From Streptantibioticus parmotrematis (GTDB lineage Bacteria; Actinomycetota; Actinomycetes; Streptomycetales; Streptomycetaceae): 64,000 nucleotides of DNA. Position numbers and translations under genes: made by a program. Position 1 is the first letter of the stretch, and each line of letters begins with the position of its first letter. The notes under the pieces are model-generated. The model ran no database searches, was not told where the DNA came from, and saw nothing but the letters and a program-made list of their open reading frames with translations. Location: assembly GCF_019890615.1 (NCBI RefSeq), contig NZ_JAINVZ010000012.1:62001-126000 (forward strand), written 5' to 3'. Shown here in pieces: positions 32,731 through 41,328 of this stretch.

Positions 32731-33759
32731 TTACGCCTCGATCTGGTTTGCGGATCTCAGGCGTGCGAAGCTGCGCGACAGCAACCGGGAGACGTGCATC
32801 TGCGACACCCCGAGTTCGGCACTGATCTGCGACTGCGTCAGATTGCCGAAGTACCGCAACAGGAGGATCCGGCGCTCGCGTTCGGGCAGTTGCACGAGCA
32901 GGTGGCGCACCAGCTCGCGGTGCTCCACGCCCGCGAGCTCCGGGTCCTCGTAGCCGAGGCGGTCCAGCAGCCCGGGCGCGCCGTCGCCCTCCTGGGCGGC
33001 CTCCAGCGAGGTCGCGTGGTAGGCCCGTCCCGCCTCCAGGCAGGCGAGCACCTCTTCCTCGGTGAGCTTCAGGCGCTCGGCGATCTCGCCGGTCGTCGGC
33101 GAACGGCCGTGCAGCACCGTCAGGTCCTCGATCGCCCCGCTGACCTGGACCCACAGCTCGTGCAGGCGGCGGGGGACGTGGACGGTGCGCACGTTGTCCC
33201 TGAAGTAACGTTTGATCTCGCCCACGACCGTCGGCATCGCGAAGGTCGGGAACTGCACCCCGCGCTGCGGATCGAACCGGTCGATGGCGTTGATCAGCCC
33301 GATCGTGCCGACCTGCACGACGTCTTCCATCGGCTCGTTGCGGCTGCGGAAGCGGGCGGCCGCGTAGCGCACCAGCGGCAGGTTGATCTCGATGAGCGCG
33401 GCGCGTACGCGGGCGTGCTCCGGCGTGCCCGGCTCCAGCCCCGACAACTCCTCGAACAGCACCTGCGTCAGCGCCCGCGCGTCGGCGGCCCGGCTGCGGC
33501 GCGCGGAGTCGGCGGGCGAGTCGGAGGCGCGCGGCGGGAAGGGGGTGGTCCTGGGCGGGGCGGAGCCACCGGACGCGGCGGGGGGGTGGGGCGCGTCCTC
33601 GGCGGTCGTGGCCGTCGCCGTCGTCGCCGTCGTGGCGGTCGTGGCCGGCGCGGCGTCCGTGTCCGCGGGCGGGGGCGTCGTGGACGGGGAGGGGGGCGTG
33701 GGGGGCGCGGAGGACTGCGCGGGCGCGGAAGGGAGCGCGAAACGGGCCGTCAACGACAT
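32731..33759 (-). CDS. sigF: Sporulation sigma factor SigF
   Basis: 342 residues from ATG 33759, preceded by GGTGAGGGGTGG; a start 12 codons upstream has no such site. Residues 1-80 are Pro/Thr/Ala-rich and variable. The core matches SigF closely: [71 protein letters not shown] and [21 protein letters not shown]. In Streptomyces SigF acts late, in the spore compartment, for spore-wall and pigment maturation. It lies upstream of the SigN-type gene with a 173-bp gap, so each may have its own promoter. Confidence 0.92.
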   Translation of the reverse strand: MSLTARFALPSAPAQSSAPPTPPSPSTTPPPADTDAAPATTATTATTATATTAEDAPHPPAASGGSAPPRTTPFPPRASDSPADSARRSRAADARALTQVLFEELSGLEPGTPEHARVRAALIEINLPLVRYAAARFRSRNEPMEDVVQVGTIGLINAIDRFDPQRGVQFPTFAMPTVVGEIKRYFRDNVRTVHVPRRLHELWVQVSGAIEDLTVLHGRSPTTGEIAERLKLTEEEVLACLEAGRAYHATSLEAAQEGDGAPGLLDRLGYEDPELAGVEHRELVRHLLVQLPERERRILLLRYFGNLTQSQISAELGVSQMHVSRLLSRSFARLRSANQIEA

Positions 33760-34083
33760 ACACCACCCCTCACCGATGGATCGGCTATCCGTCAAAAGCG
33801 GTCAAAGCGGTCATAGCATCACAAGACATGTGCACTGTGTGCAAGCACCGTAAAGCGCCGTGTTGACGGTCAGTTGACCAGAACGGAACCGGCACGGAAC
33901 GCGTCGGGCCGCGAGGGGCGGGCGCGAAGCGCACGTGAGGCGCGCGACGGGCCCGTACGCGGGGCGTGCGCGTGCGGGCGGGGTGATGACCCTGGCGGGC
34001 GAACGCGGGAGGGGGCGGCGCGTGCCAACGGCCCCGTCCTGGGCAGGCCCGCTGTTCGGGCCTCGGTTCGCGGGCCGGCTGCG
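33760..34083. other. Intergenic region upstream of sigF
   Basis: It holds the sigF promoter. Features seen: the dyad-like TGTGCACTGTGTGCA near 33828-33843 and repeated TTGAC (TTGACGGTCAGTTGACC, about 33863-33880), the latter resembling tandem -35 elements. I cannot tell which sigma factor or Whi regulator uses them. Confidence 0.45.
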
Positions 34084-34377
34084 TCAGATCTCGTAGTCCG
34101 CGATCACCCACGTGGCGAACCCCTGCCACTGGGCGACGCCCGCCTGGTGGGCCGGGTGCTCCAGGTAGCGGACCAGCGCGTCGCGGTCGGCCACCGTGCA
34201 GTTGATGGCGTAGTCATAGGCGATCGGGCGGTCGGTGATGTTCCAGGCGCACTCCCAGGAGGCCAGCTCCGGGATCTGCCCGCTCAGCGCCTCGAAGGCC
34301 CGTACGCCCTCGACGACACGCTCGTCGTCGCGCGAGACGCCGTCGTTGAGCTTGAACAGGACGAGGTGACGGATCAT
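34084..34377 (-). CDS. Dabb-family (stress-responsive A/B barrel) protein
   Basis: 97 residues, a typical dimeric alpha/beta-barrel of the Dabb/ferredoxin-like group: IRHLVLFKLNDGVSRDDERVVEGVRAFEAL, DRPIAYDYAINCTVADRDALVRYLEHPAHQAG, and WVIADYEI at the end. GGGAGC precedes ATG by 6 nt. The H-P-x-H motif of the family reads HPAHQA. Function in actinobacteria unknown. Confidence 0.88.
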   Translation of the reverse strand: MIRHLVLFKLNDGVSRDDERVVEGVRAFEALSGQIPELASWECAWNITDRPIAYDYAINCTVADRDALVRYLEHPAHQAGVAQWQGFATWVIADYEI

Positions 34378-34407
34378 CGCGTGCTCCCGGGAGACGTCAG
34401 GGGCGGG

Positions 34408-34572
34408 CTACTTCACCAGCTGGCTCATGAACTGCCCGATGCCTTTCGCGGCGCTGGATATGCCCTCGAAGCCTATCTGGACCAGCTGCGCCGCCCGTGC
34501 GGGGGAGGTGATGATCGTGTACAGGACGAAGACCACGACGATGTACATCACGATCTTCCTCGCCTGAGCCAT
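34408..34572 (-). CDS. 54-residue membrane protein
   Basis: MAQARKIVMY then a helix of about 15-20 hydrophobic residues (IVVVFVLYTIIT), followed by an amphipathic C-terminal half (AAQLVQIGFEGISSAAKGIGQFMSQLVK). The short length and position between a Dabb gene and tRNA-Ser match small conserved Streptomyces proteins that I remember from this locus. A single-pass membrane protein with a cytoplasmic or membrane-lying amphipathic tail is the best description. Confidence 0.75.
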   Translation of the reverse strand: MAQARKIVMYIVVVFVLYTIITSPARAAQLVQIGFEGISSAAKGIGQFMSQLVK

Positions 34573-34721
34573 GCCCGTCCGCCTCCCCGACCGTGTTCGA
34601 ACTCCGGACCGCCCCCCGCGCTCCAGTGCGGTGAGTGAGTCTAACCACGGTGATGTCCGAGCCAAGGGATGGCGTTGCGTCGCGAAGGGGTGTGCACGCC
34701 GCGCGGGCTTCCCTACGACAA

Positions 34722-34752
34722 AACCGCCCGCGTCCTGAGGACGCGGGCGGTT
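34722..34752 (-). terminator. Terminator of tRNA-Ser(CGA)
   Basis: AACCGCCCGCGTCCT (34722-34736) and its perfect complement (34738-34752) form a 15-bp hairpin ending 6 bp from the tRNA 3' end. Confidence 0.8.
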
Positions 34753-34758
34753 CGATGG

Positions 34759-34845
34759 CGGTAGCGGTGGGATTTGAACCCACGGAGGAGTTGCCCCCTC
34801 ACACGCTTTCGAGGCGTGCTCCTTAGGCCGCTCGGACACGCTACC
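34759..34845 (-). tRNA. tRNA-Ser (anticodon CGA)
   Basis: Acceptor GGTAGCG/CGCTACC with discriminator G, anticodon stem-loop CACGC-CTCGAAA-GCGTG, and a long variable arm. Anticodon CGA. Confidence 0.97.
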
Positions 34846-34925
34846 GGGAGAGAGCTTAGCGGACGTCGGGCCCCGCACTGAAATCGGATACGGATCCGAT
34901 ACGGATCCGGTGCCCCGAGGCCCCT

Positions 34926-35372
34926 TCAGACCGCCCGCGGGCCGCGGAAGAACGCGGTCAGCTCGCGCGCGCACTCTGGTTCCAGGACGCCCGCGATCAC
35001 CTCGGGGCGGTGGTTGAGGCGGCGGTCGCGGACGACGTCCCACAGGGAGCCGGCCGCGCCCGCCTTCTCGTCGCGGGCGCCGTAGACCACCCGGTCCAGC
35101 CGGGACAGCACGATCGCGCCCGCGCACATCGTGCACGGCTCCAGCGTGACGACGAGCGTGCAGCCGGTCAGCCGCCACTCGCCGACCGCGCGGGCCGCCT
35201 CGCGGATCGCCAGCATCTCGGCGTGCGCGGTCGGGTCGCCGGTCGCCTCGCGCTCGTTGTGGCCGCGCCCGACCACCGTGCCGTCGGGCGCCAGCACGAC
35301 CGCGCCCACCGGCACGTCCCCGGTACGAGGGGCGAGCGCCGCCTCGTCCAGGGCGTGCCGCATGGCCGGCAC
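34926..35372 (-). CDS. tadA: tRNA-specific adenosine deaminase TadA
   Basis: 148 residues (start could be a little upstream; GTG 35372 used). Cytidine/deoxycytidylate deaminase fold with zinc ligands and catalytic Glu in AHAEMLAI and [11 protein letters not shown], then the TadA-specific [15 protein letters not shown]. It converts A34 of tRNA-Arg(ACG) to inosine; that tRNA gene is at 1187-1259. It lies 60 bp downstream of the gene for its usual companion protein. Confidence 0.95.
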   Translation of the reverse strand: MPAMRHALDEAALAPRTGDVPVGAVVLAPDGTVVGRGHNEREATGDPTAHAEMLAIREAARAVGEWRLTGCTLVVTLEPCTMCAGAIVLSRLDRVVYGARDEKAGAAGSLWDVVRDRRLNHRPEVIAGVLEPECARELTAFFRGPRAV

Positions 35373-35431
35373 CCACGGCTCGCGCAGCGGGTCGCCGGCC
35401 GGCCGGTCGTCGGGGCGGGACGGGTCAGGGT

Positions 35432-35974
35432 TCAGCGGACCGCCTCCAGCAGTTCGCCGCAGCCGAGGGCCTCCGCGATCTCGCCGAGCGCCTCACCGGG
35501 CACACCGTCCCCGCTGAGCGAGCGCAGGTCCTGCTCGCTCACCCCGAAGTCGGTCAGCAGCGTGGCCTCGCCGACCGGACCCGAGGGGATCGGCTCGATG
35601 TCCTGCGGAGCGTCGTCCTCCCCGGTCTCGCTCTCGCCGTCCTCGGTGCCGTCCAGGTCGAGGGCGTCGAGGTCCTCCAGTTCGTCGTCGGGGTCGCGCC
35701 CCAGCAGTTCGTCGGTGAGCAGGATCTCCCCGTACGAGCTGCGGGCCGCGGCGGAAGCGTCCGACACGTAGATGCGGGGGTCGTCCTCGCCGTCCACCCG
35801 GACGACGCCGAACCACGCGTCCTCCTGCTCGATCAGCACGAGCACCGTCTCTTCGTCGGTCGTCGCCTCGCGGGCCAGATCGGCCAGGTCGGCGAGGGTC
35901 TCCACATCGTCAAGCTCCGTGTCGCTCGCTTCCCACCCGTCCTCGGTGCGCGCGAGCAGTGCGGCGAAATACAC
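35432..35974 (-). CDS. tRNA adenosine deaminase-associated protein
   Basis: About 180 residues, start GTG 35974 because GGGAGAG lies 5 nt upstream. The N-terminal half ([60 protein letters not shown]) is folded. The middle is very acidic ([21 protein letters not shown]) and the C-terminal part helical. This family is recognised by always standing before tadA in actinobacteria; the molecular role is not known to me. Confidence 0.85.
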   Translation of the reverse strand: MYFAALLARTEDGWEASDTELDDVETLADLADLAREATTDEETVLVLIEQEDAWFGVVRVDGEDDPRIYVSDASAAARSSYGEILLTDELLGRDPDDELEDLDALDLDGTEDGESETGEDDAPQDIEPIPSGPVGEATLLTDFGVSEQDLRSLSGDGVPGEALGEIAEALGCGELLEAVR

Positions 35975-36384
35975 CGTGACTCTCCCACTGGTCTTAGTGT
36001 TCCGGGACGGACGGGGATGCGCCCCGCCCACTCGGCATCGTGGCAGAAACCTAAGCTCTGCGGCGGCTCTTCCGCACTGCGTCGTGCCAGGCTGTGCACG
36101 TTTTTTCGGGTTTTTTGGGCTGGCGCACCGCCAGGAGTGCTACCGGTGCCGCCAACAGCGTTACGTACGGTGACGGGCGGAACGGTCCGGGAAGCGGACG
36201 GCCCGGCTCACGCGATCACCGCCGTCGCAGCGACCCCTCGCGGCGCGTGGCGAGGCTTCGGCCGGTCACCGAACGAGGTCGTGCGGGCGGGCCGTCGGCG
36301 ATCCGCGGGTGGGCCGTCGGCGGCCGTGCGGGTGGGCCGGGGGCCTACGGGCCGGGCGCGGTCACCAGCGGAAGCAGTCCCGTC

Positions 36385-36576
36385 CTACCAGCGGAAGGTG
36401 CGCATCCGCATCTGCTCGCGCATCCGGGCGGCCCGGGCCCGCCGGGGCTGCACCCGCTCCCGCAGTTCCTTGGCCTCGTTCAGCTCGCGCAGGAAGAGGG
36501 CGCGCCTGCGGCGGCGCTCGGCGTCCCGTGCGGACTGGGTCGAGGACTCGTCGGACTGGGCTGGCCGCTCGGCCAT
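36385..36576 (-). CDS. Small basic coiled-coil protein
   Basis: 63 residues from ATG 36576: a short acidic/Ser start ([16 protein letters not shown]) and then a long charged helix with [43 protein letters not shown]. It is strongly basic and predicted to be all helix, ending TFRW. Divergent from upp by 167 bp. I think short proteins of this kind are conserved at this place in Streptomyces; the function is unknown, but RNA or DNA binding would fit the charge. Confidence 0.7.
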   Translation of the reverse strand: MAERPAQSDESSTQSARDAERRRRRALFLRELNEAKELRERVQPRRARAARMREQMRMRTFRW

Positions 36577-36742
36577 GGCTACCACCTCTACGCACGGTTA
36601 CGTTCGGCGTACGTTCACTCCTTCCCCCGCGCCGGCGGATGATGCGGGGCGGCCGGGCAGGGCCGTGGCGTGGCGGGGGCGGGCCGGGACCGGAGAACGG
36701 GCTCGGGACGGGGACCGGGAAACCTCCGTTAATGTCGGGGGC

Positions 36743-37378
36743 ATGCGGATCCATGTCGTCGACCACCCGCTGGTGGCGCACAAACTCACGACGCTGCGCG
36801 ACGAGCGCACCGACTCGCCCACCTTCCGGCGGCTCGCCGACGAGCTGGTCACCCTGCTCGCGTACGAGGCCACCCGCGACGTGCGCACCGAGCAGGTCGA
36901 CATCACGACCCCGGTGCAGCGCACCACCGGCGTACGCCTGTCGCACCCGCGTCCGCTGGTCGTGCCGATCCTGCGGGCCGGTCTCGGCATGCTGGACGGC
37001 ATGGTCAGGCTACTGCCGACCGCCGAGGTCGGCTTCCTGGGCATGGTCCGTGACGAGGACACGCTGAAGGCGTCCACGTACGCCACGCGCATGCCGGAGG
37101 ACCTGTCCGGGCGGCAGGTCTACGTGCTCGACCCGATGCTGGCGACCGGCGGCACGCTGGTGGCCGCGATCAACACCCTGATCGAGCGCGGCGCCGACGA
37201 CGTGACCGCGATCTGCCTGCTGGCGGCGCCGGAGGGCGTCGAGGTGATGGAACGCGAGCTGACCGGGGCACCGGTCACGGTCGTCACCGCGTCCGTCGAC
37301 GAGCGGCTCAACGAGAACGGCTACATCGTCCCGGGCCTGGGCGACGCGGGCGACCGGATGTACGGGACCGCGGGCTAG
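36743..37378 (+). CDS. upp: Uracil phosphoribosyltransferase
   Basis: 211 residues from ATG 36743. Type I phosphoribosyltransferase that salvages uracil to UMP. Seen: [18 protein letters not shown]-type N terminus ([20 protein letters not shown]), [15 protein letters not shown], the PRPP loop [13 protein letters not shown], and the uracil-binding C terminus [20 protein letters not shown]. All key residues are present and the length is normal. Followed by a hairpin at 37403-37439. Confidence 0.98.
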   Translation: MRIHVVDHPLVAHKLTTLRDERTDSPTFRRLADELVTLLAYEATRDVRTEQVDITTPVQRTTGVRLSHPRPLVVPILRAGLGMLDGMVRLLPTAEVGFLGMVRDEDTLKASTYATRMPEDLSGRQVYVLDPMLATGGTLVAAINTLIERGADDVTAICLLAAPEGVEVMERELTGAPVTVVTASVDERLNENGYIVPGLGDAGDRMYGTAG

Positions 37379-37402
37379 CGGTTTCCCGAACGAACGAAGG
37401 CT

Positions 37403-37439
37403 GGGCCCGGCCGCCACGGTGATCGTGGTGACCGGGCCC
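37403..37439 (+). terminator. Terminator after upp
   Basis: GGGCCCGG (37403-37410) and CCGGGCCC (37432-37439) form the outer stem, with an inner CCACGG/CGTGG stem. Confidence 0.6.
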
Positions 37440-37442
37440 GTC

Positions 37443-37478
37443 CGCGTTCAGGGGCGCGTTCAGGGGCGCGTTCAGGGG
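37443..37478. repeat. Three tandem copies of a 12-bp unit after upp
   Basis: CGCGTTCAGGGG is repeated three times without change (37443-37454, 37455-37466, 37467-37478) between upp and the convergent LytR_C gene. Confidence 0.9.
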
Positions 37479-37509
37479 GAAGTGCGCGCCGTGCGCCCGT
37501 GCCGGGAGG

Positions 37510-38166
37510 TCAGCAGTCCTTCTTGCCGGAGGCGGAGGCCGCCGGGGCCGGGTGGCTGAGCGCGGCCAGGGCGGCGCCGGCGTTCTGCTGCGGGGTCAGC
37601 GAGCCGAAGCCCGAACCGATGATCAGATCGACGTTGGACGCCCCCGTGCGCGAGGGGTCCGTCTTCGTGCTGGAGCCCGACAGCTGCGTGCCCAGCACCT
37701 TGAGCGCCGACTGCGCCTGCGGGCCGCCGAGCAGTATGGCCGGGCCCGGCACCTTCTGGTTGTACTGCGCCGGGGCGTTGCCGACCTTGCCGATGACGAA
37801 GCCACGCTTCTTCAGCTCGTCGGCGGTCGACTTGGCGAGACCGGTGCGCGGTGTCGCGTTGTAGACGTTGACGGTGATGGTGGCCGGTTTGGGCAGCGGG
37901 ACGTCCGCCGGGGCGCCGCCCGCGCGCGTGCTCACGTCGTGACCGCGCTTGGCGGAGCAGTGTCCGTCCTGGGCGGCGTCGTGCGAGGTGCCGCCGAAGA
38001 CGTGGATGAGCTGCACCGTCCCCCAGCCGATCAGCCCGAGCACCACGACGGCGGAGACGACGGACAGCACGAGTCGTCGATGACCGCGGGGGCGCCGCAT
38101 CCGCGGGTAGTGCTTGCCCGTGACGCGGTACTTCCCGCCCATGCCGGGGGGAGTGAGCATGCTCAT
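37510..38166 (-). CDS. Membrane-anchored LytR C-terminal-domain protein
   Basis: 218 residues from ATG 38166. Basic N terminus (KHYPRMRRPRGHRR), one membrane helix (about 30-52: LVLSVVSAVVVLGLIGWGTVQLI), an exposed linker with one Cys, then the LytR_C fold: ITVNVYNATPRTGLAKSTADELKKRGFVIGKVGNAP and ILLGGPQAQSALKVLGTQL. This domain occurs at the end of LCP enzymes and alone in actinobacteria, and is thought to act at the cell wall. There is no LCP catalytic domain, so it is not a ligase itself. Confidence 0.9.
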   Translation of the reverse strand: MSMLTPPGMGGKYRVTGKHYPRMRRPRGHRRLVLSVVSAVVVLGLIGWGTVQLIHVFGGTSHDAAQDGHCSAKRGHDVSTRAGGAPADVPLPKPATITVNVYNATPRTGLAKSTADELKKRGFVIGKVGNAPAQYNQKVPGPAILLGGPQAQSALKVLGTQLSGSSTKTDPSRTGASNVDLIIGSGFGSLTPQQNAGAALAALSHPAPAASASGKKDC

Positions 38167-38368
38167 AGCCGCAGCGTAGTGCGGTATCCGGCCAAGGCGT
38201 ACTAGATGATCAACGAATGGCCTAGCGCCCGACCCGAAAGAGGCAACGAACACGCCGGTCGGCCCAGTTGGGGCAGGCGTGCGGGGGGCCGGGCGGGTAG
38301 GCGGCGGAGGCCGGGTGGGCAGGAGGCGGGGCCGGACGGGTGGACGGCGGGGCCGGGCGCCGCGCGGC

Positions 38369-38665
38369 TCAGTCCATCTCCAGTACGCGGGCGTGCAGCA
38401 CCTGGCGCTGCTGGAGCGCGGCGCGGACCGCCCGGTGCAGGCCGTCCTCCAGGTAGAGGTCGCCCTGCCACTTCACGACGTGGGCGAACAGGTCTCCGTA
38501 GAACGTGGAGTCCTCGGCCAGCAGTGTCTCCAGGTCGAGCTGGCCCTTGGTGGTCACCAGCTGGTCGAGGCGTACCGGGCGCGGTGCGACGTCCGCCCAT
38601 TCGCGGGTGCTCGTACGGCCGTGGTCGGGATACGGCCGACTGCTGCCGATGCGCTTGAAGATCAC
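38369..38665 (-). CDS. Conserved 98-residue protein with ParB-like core
   Basis: MIFKRIGSSRPYPDHG, then RPVRLDQLVTTKGQLDLETLLAEDSTFYGDLFAHVVKW and the C-terminal GDLYLEDGLHRAVRAALQQRQVLHARVLEMD. The DGLHRA segment resembles the DGHHR box of ParB/sulfiredoxin-like nucleotide-binding domains (xxDGxHRxxAA). I recall similar proteins annotated as VapB-type antitoxins, but no toxin gene is adjacent, so I leave the function open. Confidence 0.75.
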   Translation of the reverse strand: MIFKRIGSSRPYPDHGRTSTREWADVAPRPVRLDQLVTTKGQLDLETLLAEDSTFYGDLFAHVVKWQGDLYLEDGLHRAVRAALQQRQVLHARVLEMD

Positions 38666-39145
38666 ACGGAAAGCCTACCGGCCAAGCCTGTGCGGCCGCA
38701 GCCCAGCCGAAGGCCCCCGCCCACGATGGGGGACCCCTCGACACTCCTCTCAGCCCCCGTACGCGCCTGTAGAGCCCTTGACACCGTGGCGGAGGCCTTC
38801 GGCCGGGGCGTCGGATATGGCTGGAAATGGCAGGTGCGGGACTGGTTGTGGGAGGTGAGTGGGCGGAGGAAGCGGTGACCGGGGCCCGCGCCTGAGGGAC
38901 CTCCGCGCCATGCGCGGGGGCGCGCCAAGATCCTCCGAAGCCCTGCCGAGGTCTCCCGGAACCTTCCTCGGAACCGGAACCGGAACCGGAACCGGAACCG
39001 GAACCGGAACCCGGAGCCCGCAGCCCTTCGAGCTCTCTGTCGCCTTCGTCACACTCACCATCCGGGCAGAGGTGGGTGGCCGGACGGCGGGGTGGTCCCG
39101 TCGAGAACGCTCCACGAGGCGCGCGAGGTCCCCGGAGCATGCGAA
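38666..39145. other. 480-bp region with a hexanucleotide microsatellite
   Basis: No supported gene. It contains seven perfect copies of GGAACC (38970-39011). A short plus-strand frame ending near 38878 (...FGRGVGYGWKWQVRDWLWEVSGRRKR) has a protein-like look, but no start or ribosome binding site that I trust. Confidence 0.5.
38970..39011. repeat. (GGAACC)7 microsatellite
   Basis: Seven perfect tandem copies of GGAACC lie 135 bp downstream (minus strand) of the SRP RNA gene. Such pure hexamer runs can change in copy number. Confidence 0.95.
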
Positions 39146-39233
39146 GACCCCCCACGTACCCGCCAGAGCCCACCTACCCTTGCTGCCTTCCGGCCCTGGG
39201 GGAGTTCAGCGAGATAGCGCCACGTGAGGGGCT
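39146..39233 (-). ncRNA. ffs: Signal recognition particle RNA (small, 4.5S-type)
   Basis: The minus strand carries the conserved SRP domain IV: AGGGCC-GGAA-GGCAGCAAGGG with the GGAA tetraloop at 39191-39188 and the asymmetric loop sequence AGCA. The flanks pair at long range: ACGTGAGGGG side (39222-39231) with CCCCCCACGT (39148-39157). Ends are approximate to about 10 nt. It binds Ffh and directs membrane-protein targeting. In Streptomyces it stands near a tRNA-Ser gene, as here. Confidence 0.9.
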
Positions 39234-39308
39234 GCGCCCAGCGTACCCGATCCCCGGCACCGGGATCGAGTTCGCAACCACCCCCCGCGGTCTTGTAATG
39301 TGTGCGGC

Positions 39309-39393
39309 GGAGGATTCGCCTAGTGGCCTAGGGCGCACGCTTGGAAAGCGTGTTGGGGGCAACCCCTCACGAGTTCGAATCTCGTATCCTCCG
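39309..39393 (+). tRNA. tRNA-Ser (anticodon GGA)
   Basis: Acceptor GGAGGAT/ATCCTCC with discriminator G, anticodon stem-loop CACGC-TTGGAAA-GCGTG, long variable arm. TTCGCA (about 39280) and TGTAAT (about 39293-39298) are plausible -35/-10 elements before it. Confidence 0.97.
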
Positions 39394-39412
39394 CACCCTG
39401 CCCGTCTGGGCA

Positions 39413-39452
39413 GACGAAGGTCCCGACCGGTTCGCCGATCGGGACCTTCGTC
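39413..39452 (+). terminator. Terminator of tRNA-Ser(GGA)
   Basis: GACGAAGGTCCCGA (39413-39426) pairs perfectly with TCGGGACCTTCGTC (39439-39452), 20 bp after the tRNA. Confidence 0.8.
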
Positions 39453-39605
39453 GTGTGGGCCTCAGTTCGAGGCCGTGGACACGATCGACACGTACTCGTC
39501 GGACGAACACGGCGTCACCGGCCGACCGTCGGTGCGTTCCAGGTCGTGAACCGGGACGCGGATTCGCTCAGACGTCGGTGCGCGCTGACGGATCCGGTGG
39601 CGCGG

Positions 39606-41252
39606 TCAGGCCGTGCGTCGAGTCGCGCGCAGGACGACGTCGTTGACGTGGTGGGTGCTGGCCGCGCCGGCGGGTCGTGGGCGGGTTTCGTGGGTTTCGA
39701 CATGCCACGTGTCGGGGTCGAGCGCGGCGGCGATCTCGGCGATGCCGACGAAAGCCTCCGGGTCGTACATCCGGGTCTCGGTCGCCACGTCCACCGGGTC
39801 GCGCAGCGGGGTGAGGTCGTGGTGCACGATCAGGAGCGTGCCGCCGGGGGCGACCGCGGCGAGCAGGCTGCGCAGGCCGCGTTGGTCGGGCGTGCGCTTG
39901 AACGAGCCGTACTGCAGGGAGACCAGGTCGAAGGTCGCGGTGCCGAAGGGCTCGGGATCGTTGGCGTCGCCGCGTACGAGGTCGAGAGCGAGCCCGGCGC
40001 GTTCGGCCTCGGTGCGTACCCGGGCGAGCGCGTTGCCGGAGATGTCGGTCGCGGTCACCTTCCAGCCGCGCTCGGCCAGCCAGAGGGCGTCGGCGCCCTC
40101 GCCGGTTCCGACGTCGAGCGCCCGGCCCGGGGGCAGGGCGGTGACCTCGTGGACGAGCGTGCCGTTGGGCTTGCCGCTCCACGTTCGGTCGGGGCCCCCG
40201 TAGCGCTGGTCCCAGTCGGCTTCCTCGCCCGAGTGCCGGACGGCGGCGCGCAGGTCCTCCTCGGCGAGGCTGAAGGCGATCATGGCGCCGACCTGGCTGC
40301 CCTGGGCGGCCGACGGCAGCACCTGAAGGCTCGGGTCGGTGACGTTGCCGGCCGCGTAGATCCCCGGTACGGCGGTCTCGCCGCGCGGGTCGACCGCGAG
40401 GACGTCGCCGGCGCCGGTCGGGTGCGGGGTGGTGGTGAGCCCGACCCCGGCCAGCACGTCGGCGCGTGCCCGGAACCGCGAGCCGACCACGACGGCGTCG
40501 GCCTCCAGCACGCGGCCGTCGCCGAGTTCGACCCCGGACACCTCGCCGTCCGGCCCGGGGAGGACCCGGGCGACCTCGCTGCGCTCGACGATGACGCCGG
40601 AGGCGGCCAGGGCTTCCACGACCTCCTCGTCAAGGCCGGTCGGGTCGTGCAGCACGACGGTCAGCCGGTCCGTCAGGTGCCGGAACAGCGGGGTGGGGTG
40701 GAGTCCCAGGGGGTGCGTGACGATCTGCACCAGGCGTTGGGCGCGTACCTCGAAACCGTGGCAGAACGGACAGTGGATGACGCCGCGCCCCCATCCCCGC
40801 GCGACGCCGTCGATCGCGGGGAGCTCGTCGGACAGACCGGTCGCGGCGAGAACGCGGCGGGCCACCAGCACGTGCCCGCCGGTGAGATCCAGCCGGAACC
40901 GGCCGTCGTCGCGACGACGCACCCCCACGACGCGGCCGGAGAGCACCTCCCCGCCGTACGCGCGCACCTCCGCGCGCCCGATCTCCCTCAGCTCGCCGGG
41001 CGCGGCCCCCTCGCGCCCCAGGTAGCCGTGCATGTGCGCGGCCGGGGCGTTGCGGGGGGTGCCGTCGTCGACCACGACGACGCCGCGCCGCTGGCGGGAG
41101 AGTTGCAGGGCGGCGGCAAGACCGGCGGCCGAGCCGCCGATCACGGCGACGTCGCAGTGACGTTCCATGGTGGGGTGCTGGTGTGCGTGGCCGACGTGTC
41201 CGGTGGGCTCGGACGGGGCCGGAGGTCGGCTGGGTGCGGGGTGCTCGCTCAT
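39606..41252 (-). CDS. Fusion of a thioredoxin-reductase-like flavoenzyme and a class I methyltransferase
   Basis: 548 residues from ATG 41252 (ATG 41168, MERHCDV, is the alternative; neither has a good ribosome site). Residues about 30-340 are a two-dinucleotide-binding-domain flavoprotein: VAVIGGSAAGLAAALQLSRQ, redox-active CPFCHGFE, and the FAD-binding YAAGNVTDPSLQVLPSAAQG. Residues about 350-548 are a Rossmann methyltransferase (DQRYGGPDRTWSGKPN, ALDVGTGEGADALWLAERGWKVTATDIS, DLVSLQYGSF). The Cys-x-x-Cys is intact, so a thiol-redox step and methyl transfer are combined; a role in detoxifying thiol- or selenium/tellurium-like substrates is only a guess. Divergent from an XRE-cupin regulator. 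Confidence 0.92.
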   Translation of the reverse strand: MSEHPAPSRPPAPSEPTGHVGHAHQHPTMERHCDVAVIGGSAAGLAAALQLSRQRRGVVVVDDGTPRNAPAAHMHGYLGREGAAPGELREIGRAEVRAYGGEVLSGRVVGVRRRDDGRFRLDLTGGHVLVARRVLAATGLSDELPAIDGVARGWGRGVIHCPFCHGFEVRAQRLVQIVTHPLGLHPTPLFRHLTDRLTVVLHDPTGLDEEVVEALAASGVIVERSEVARVLPGPDGEVSGVELGDGRVLEADAVVVGSRFRARADVLAGVGLTTTPHPTGAGDVLAVDPRGETAVPGIYAAGNVTDPSLQVLPSAAQGSQVGAMIAFSLAEEDLRAAVRHSGEEADWDQRYGGPDRTWSGKPNGTLVHEVTALPPGRALDVGTGEGADALWLAERGWKVTATDISGNALARVRTEAERAGLALDLVRGDANDPEPFGTATFDLVSLQYGSFKRTPDQRGLRSLLAAVAPGGTLLIVHHDLTPLRDPVDVATETRMYDPEAFVGIAEIAAALDPDTWHVETHETRPRPAGAASTHHVNDVVLRATRRTA

Positions 41253-41292
41253 GGATCCGACGGTACTGCGCCGGGCGATATCGGCAAGGGGC

Positions 41293-41328
41293 CTTGCGCA
41301 ATTCGCAAGACGTGTCCACCATGGACAC
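41293..41328. promoter_or_regulatory. Two perfect palindromes in the divergent promoter
   Basis: CTTGCG-N5-CGCAAG (41293-41309) and GTGTCCA-N3-TGGACAC (41312-41328) stand side by side in the 76-bp gap. The second ends directly before the XRE start codon. They are the likely operator of the XRE-cupin regulator. Confidence 0.75.

Noticed and set aside
37443-37478. Iteron or partition site
   Set aside because: Three 12-bp tandem copies between upp and a convergent gene; no plasmid or partition genes, more likely simple slippage.
38970-39011. CRISPR array
   Set aside because: A simple six-base tandem repeat without spacers and with no cas genes in the window.
38202-39173. 323-residue minus-strand frame with Gly-Ser repeats
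   Set aside because: The Gly-Ser tract is only the translation of the GGAACC microsatellite, and the frame runs through the SRP RNA gene.
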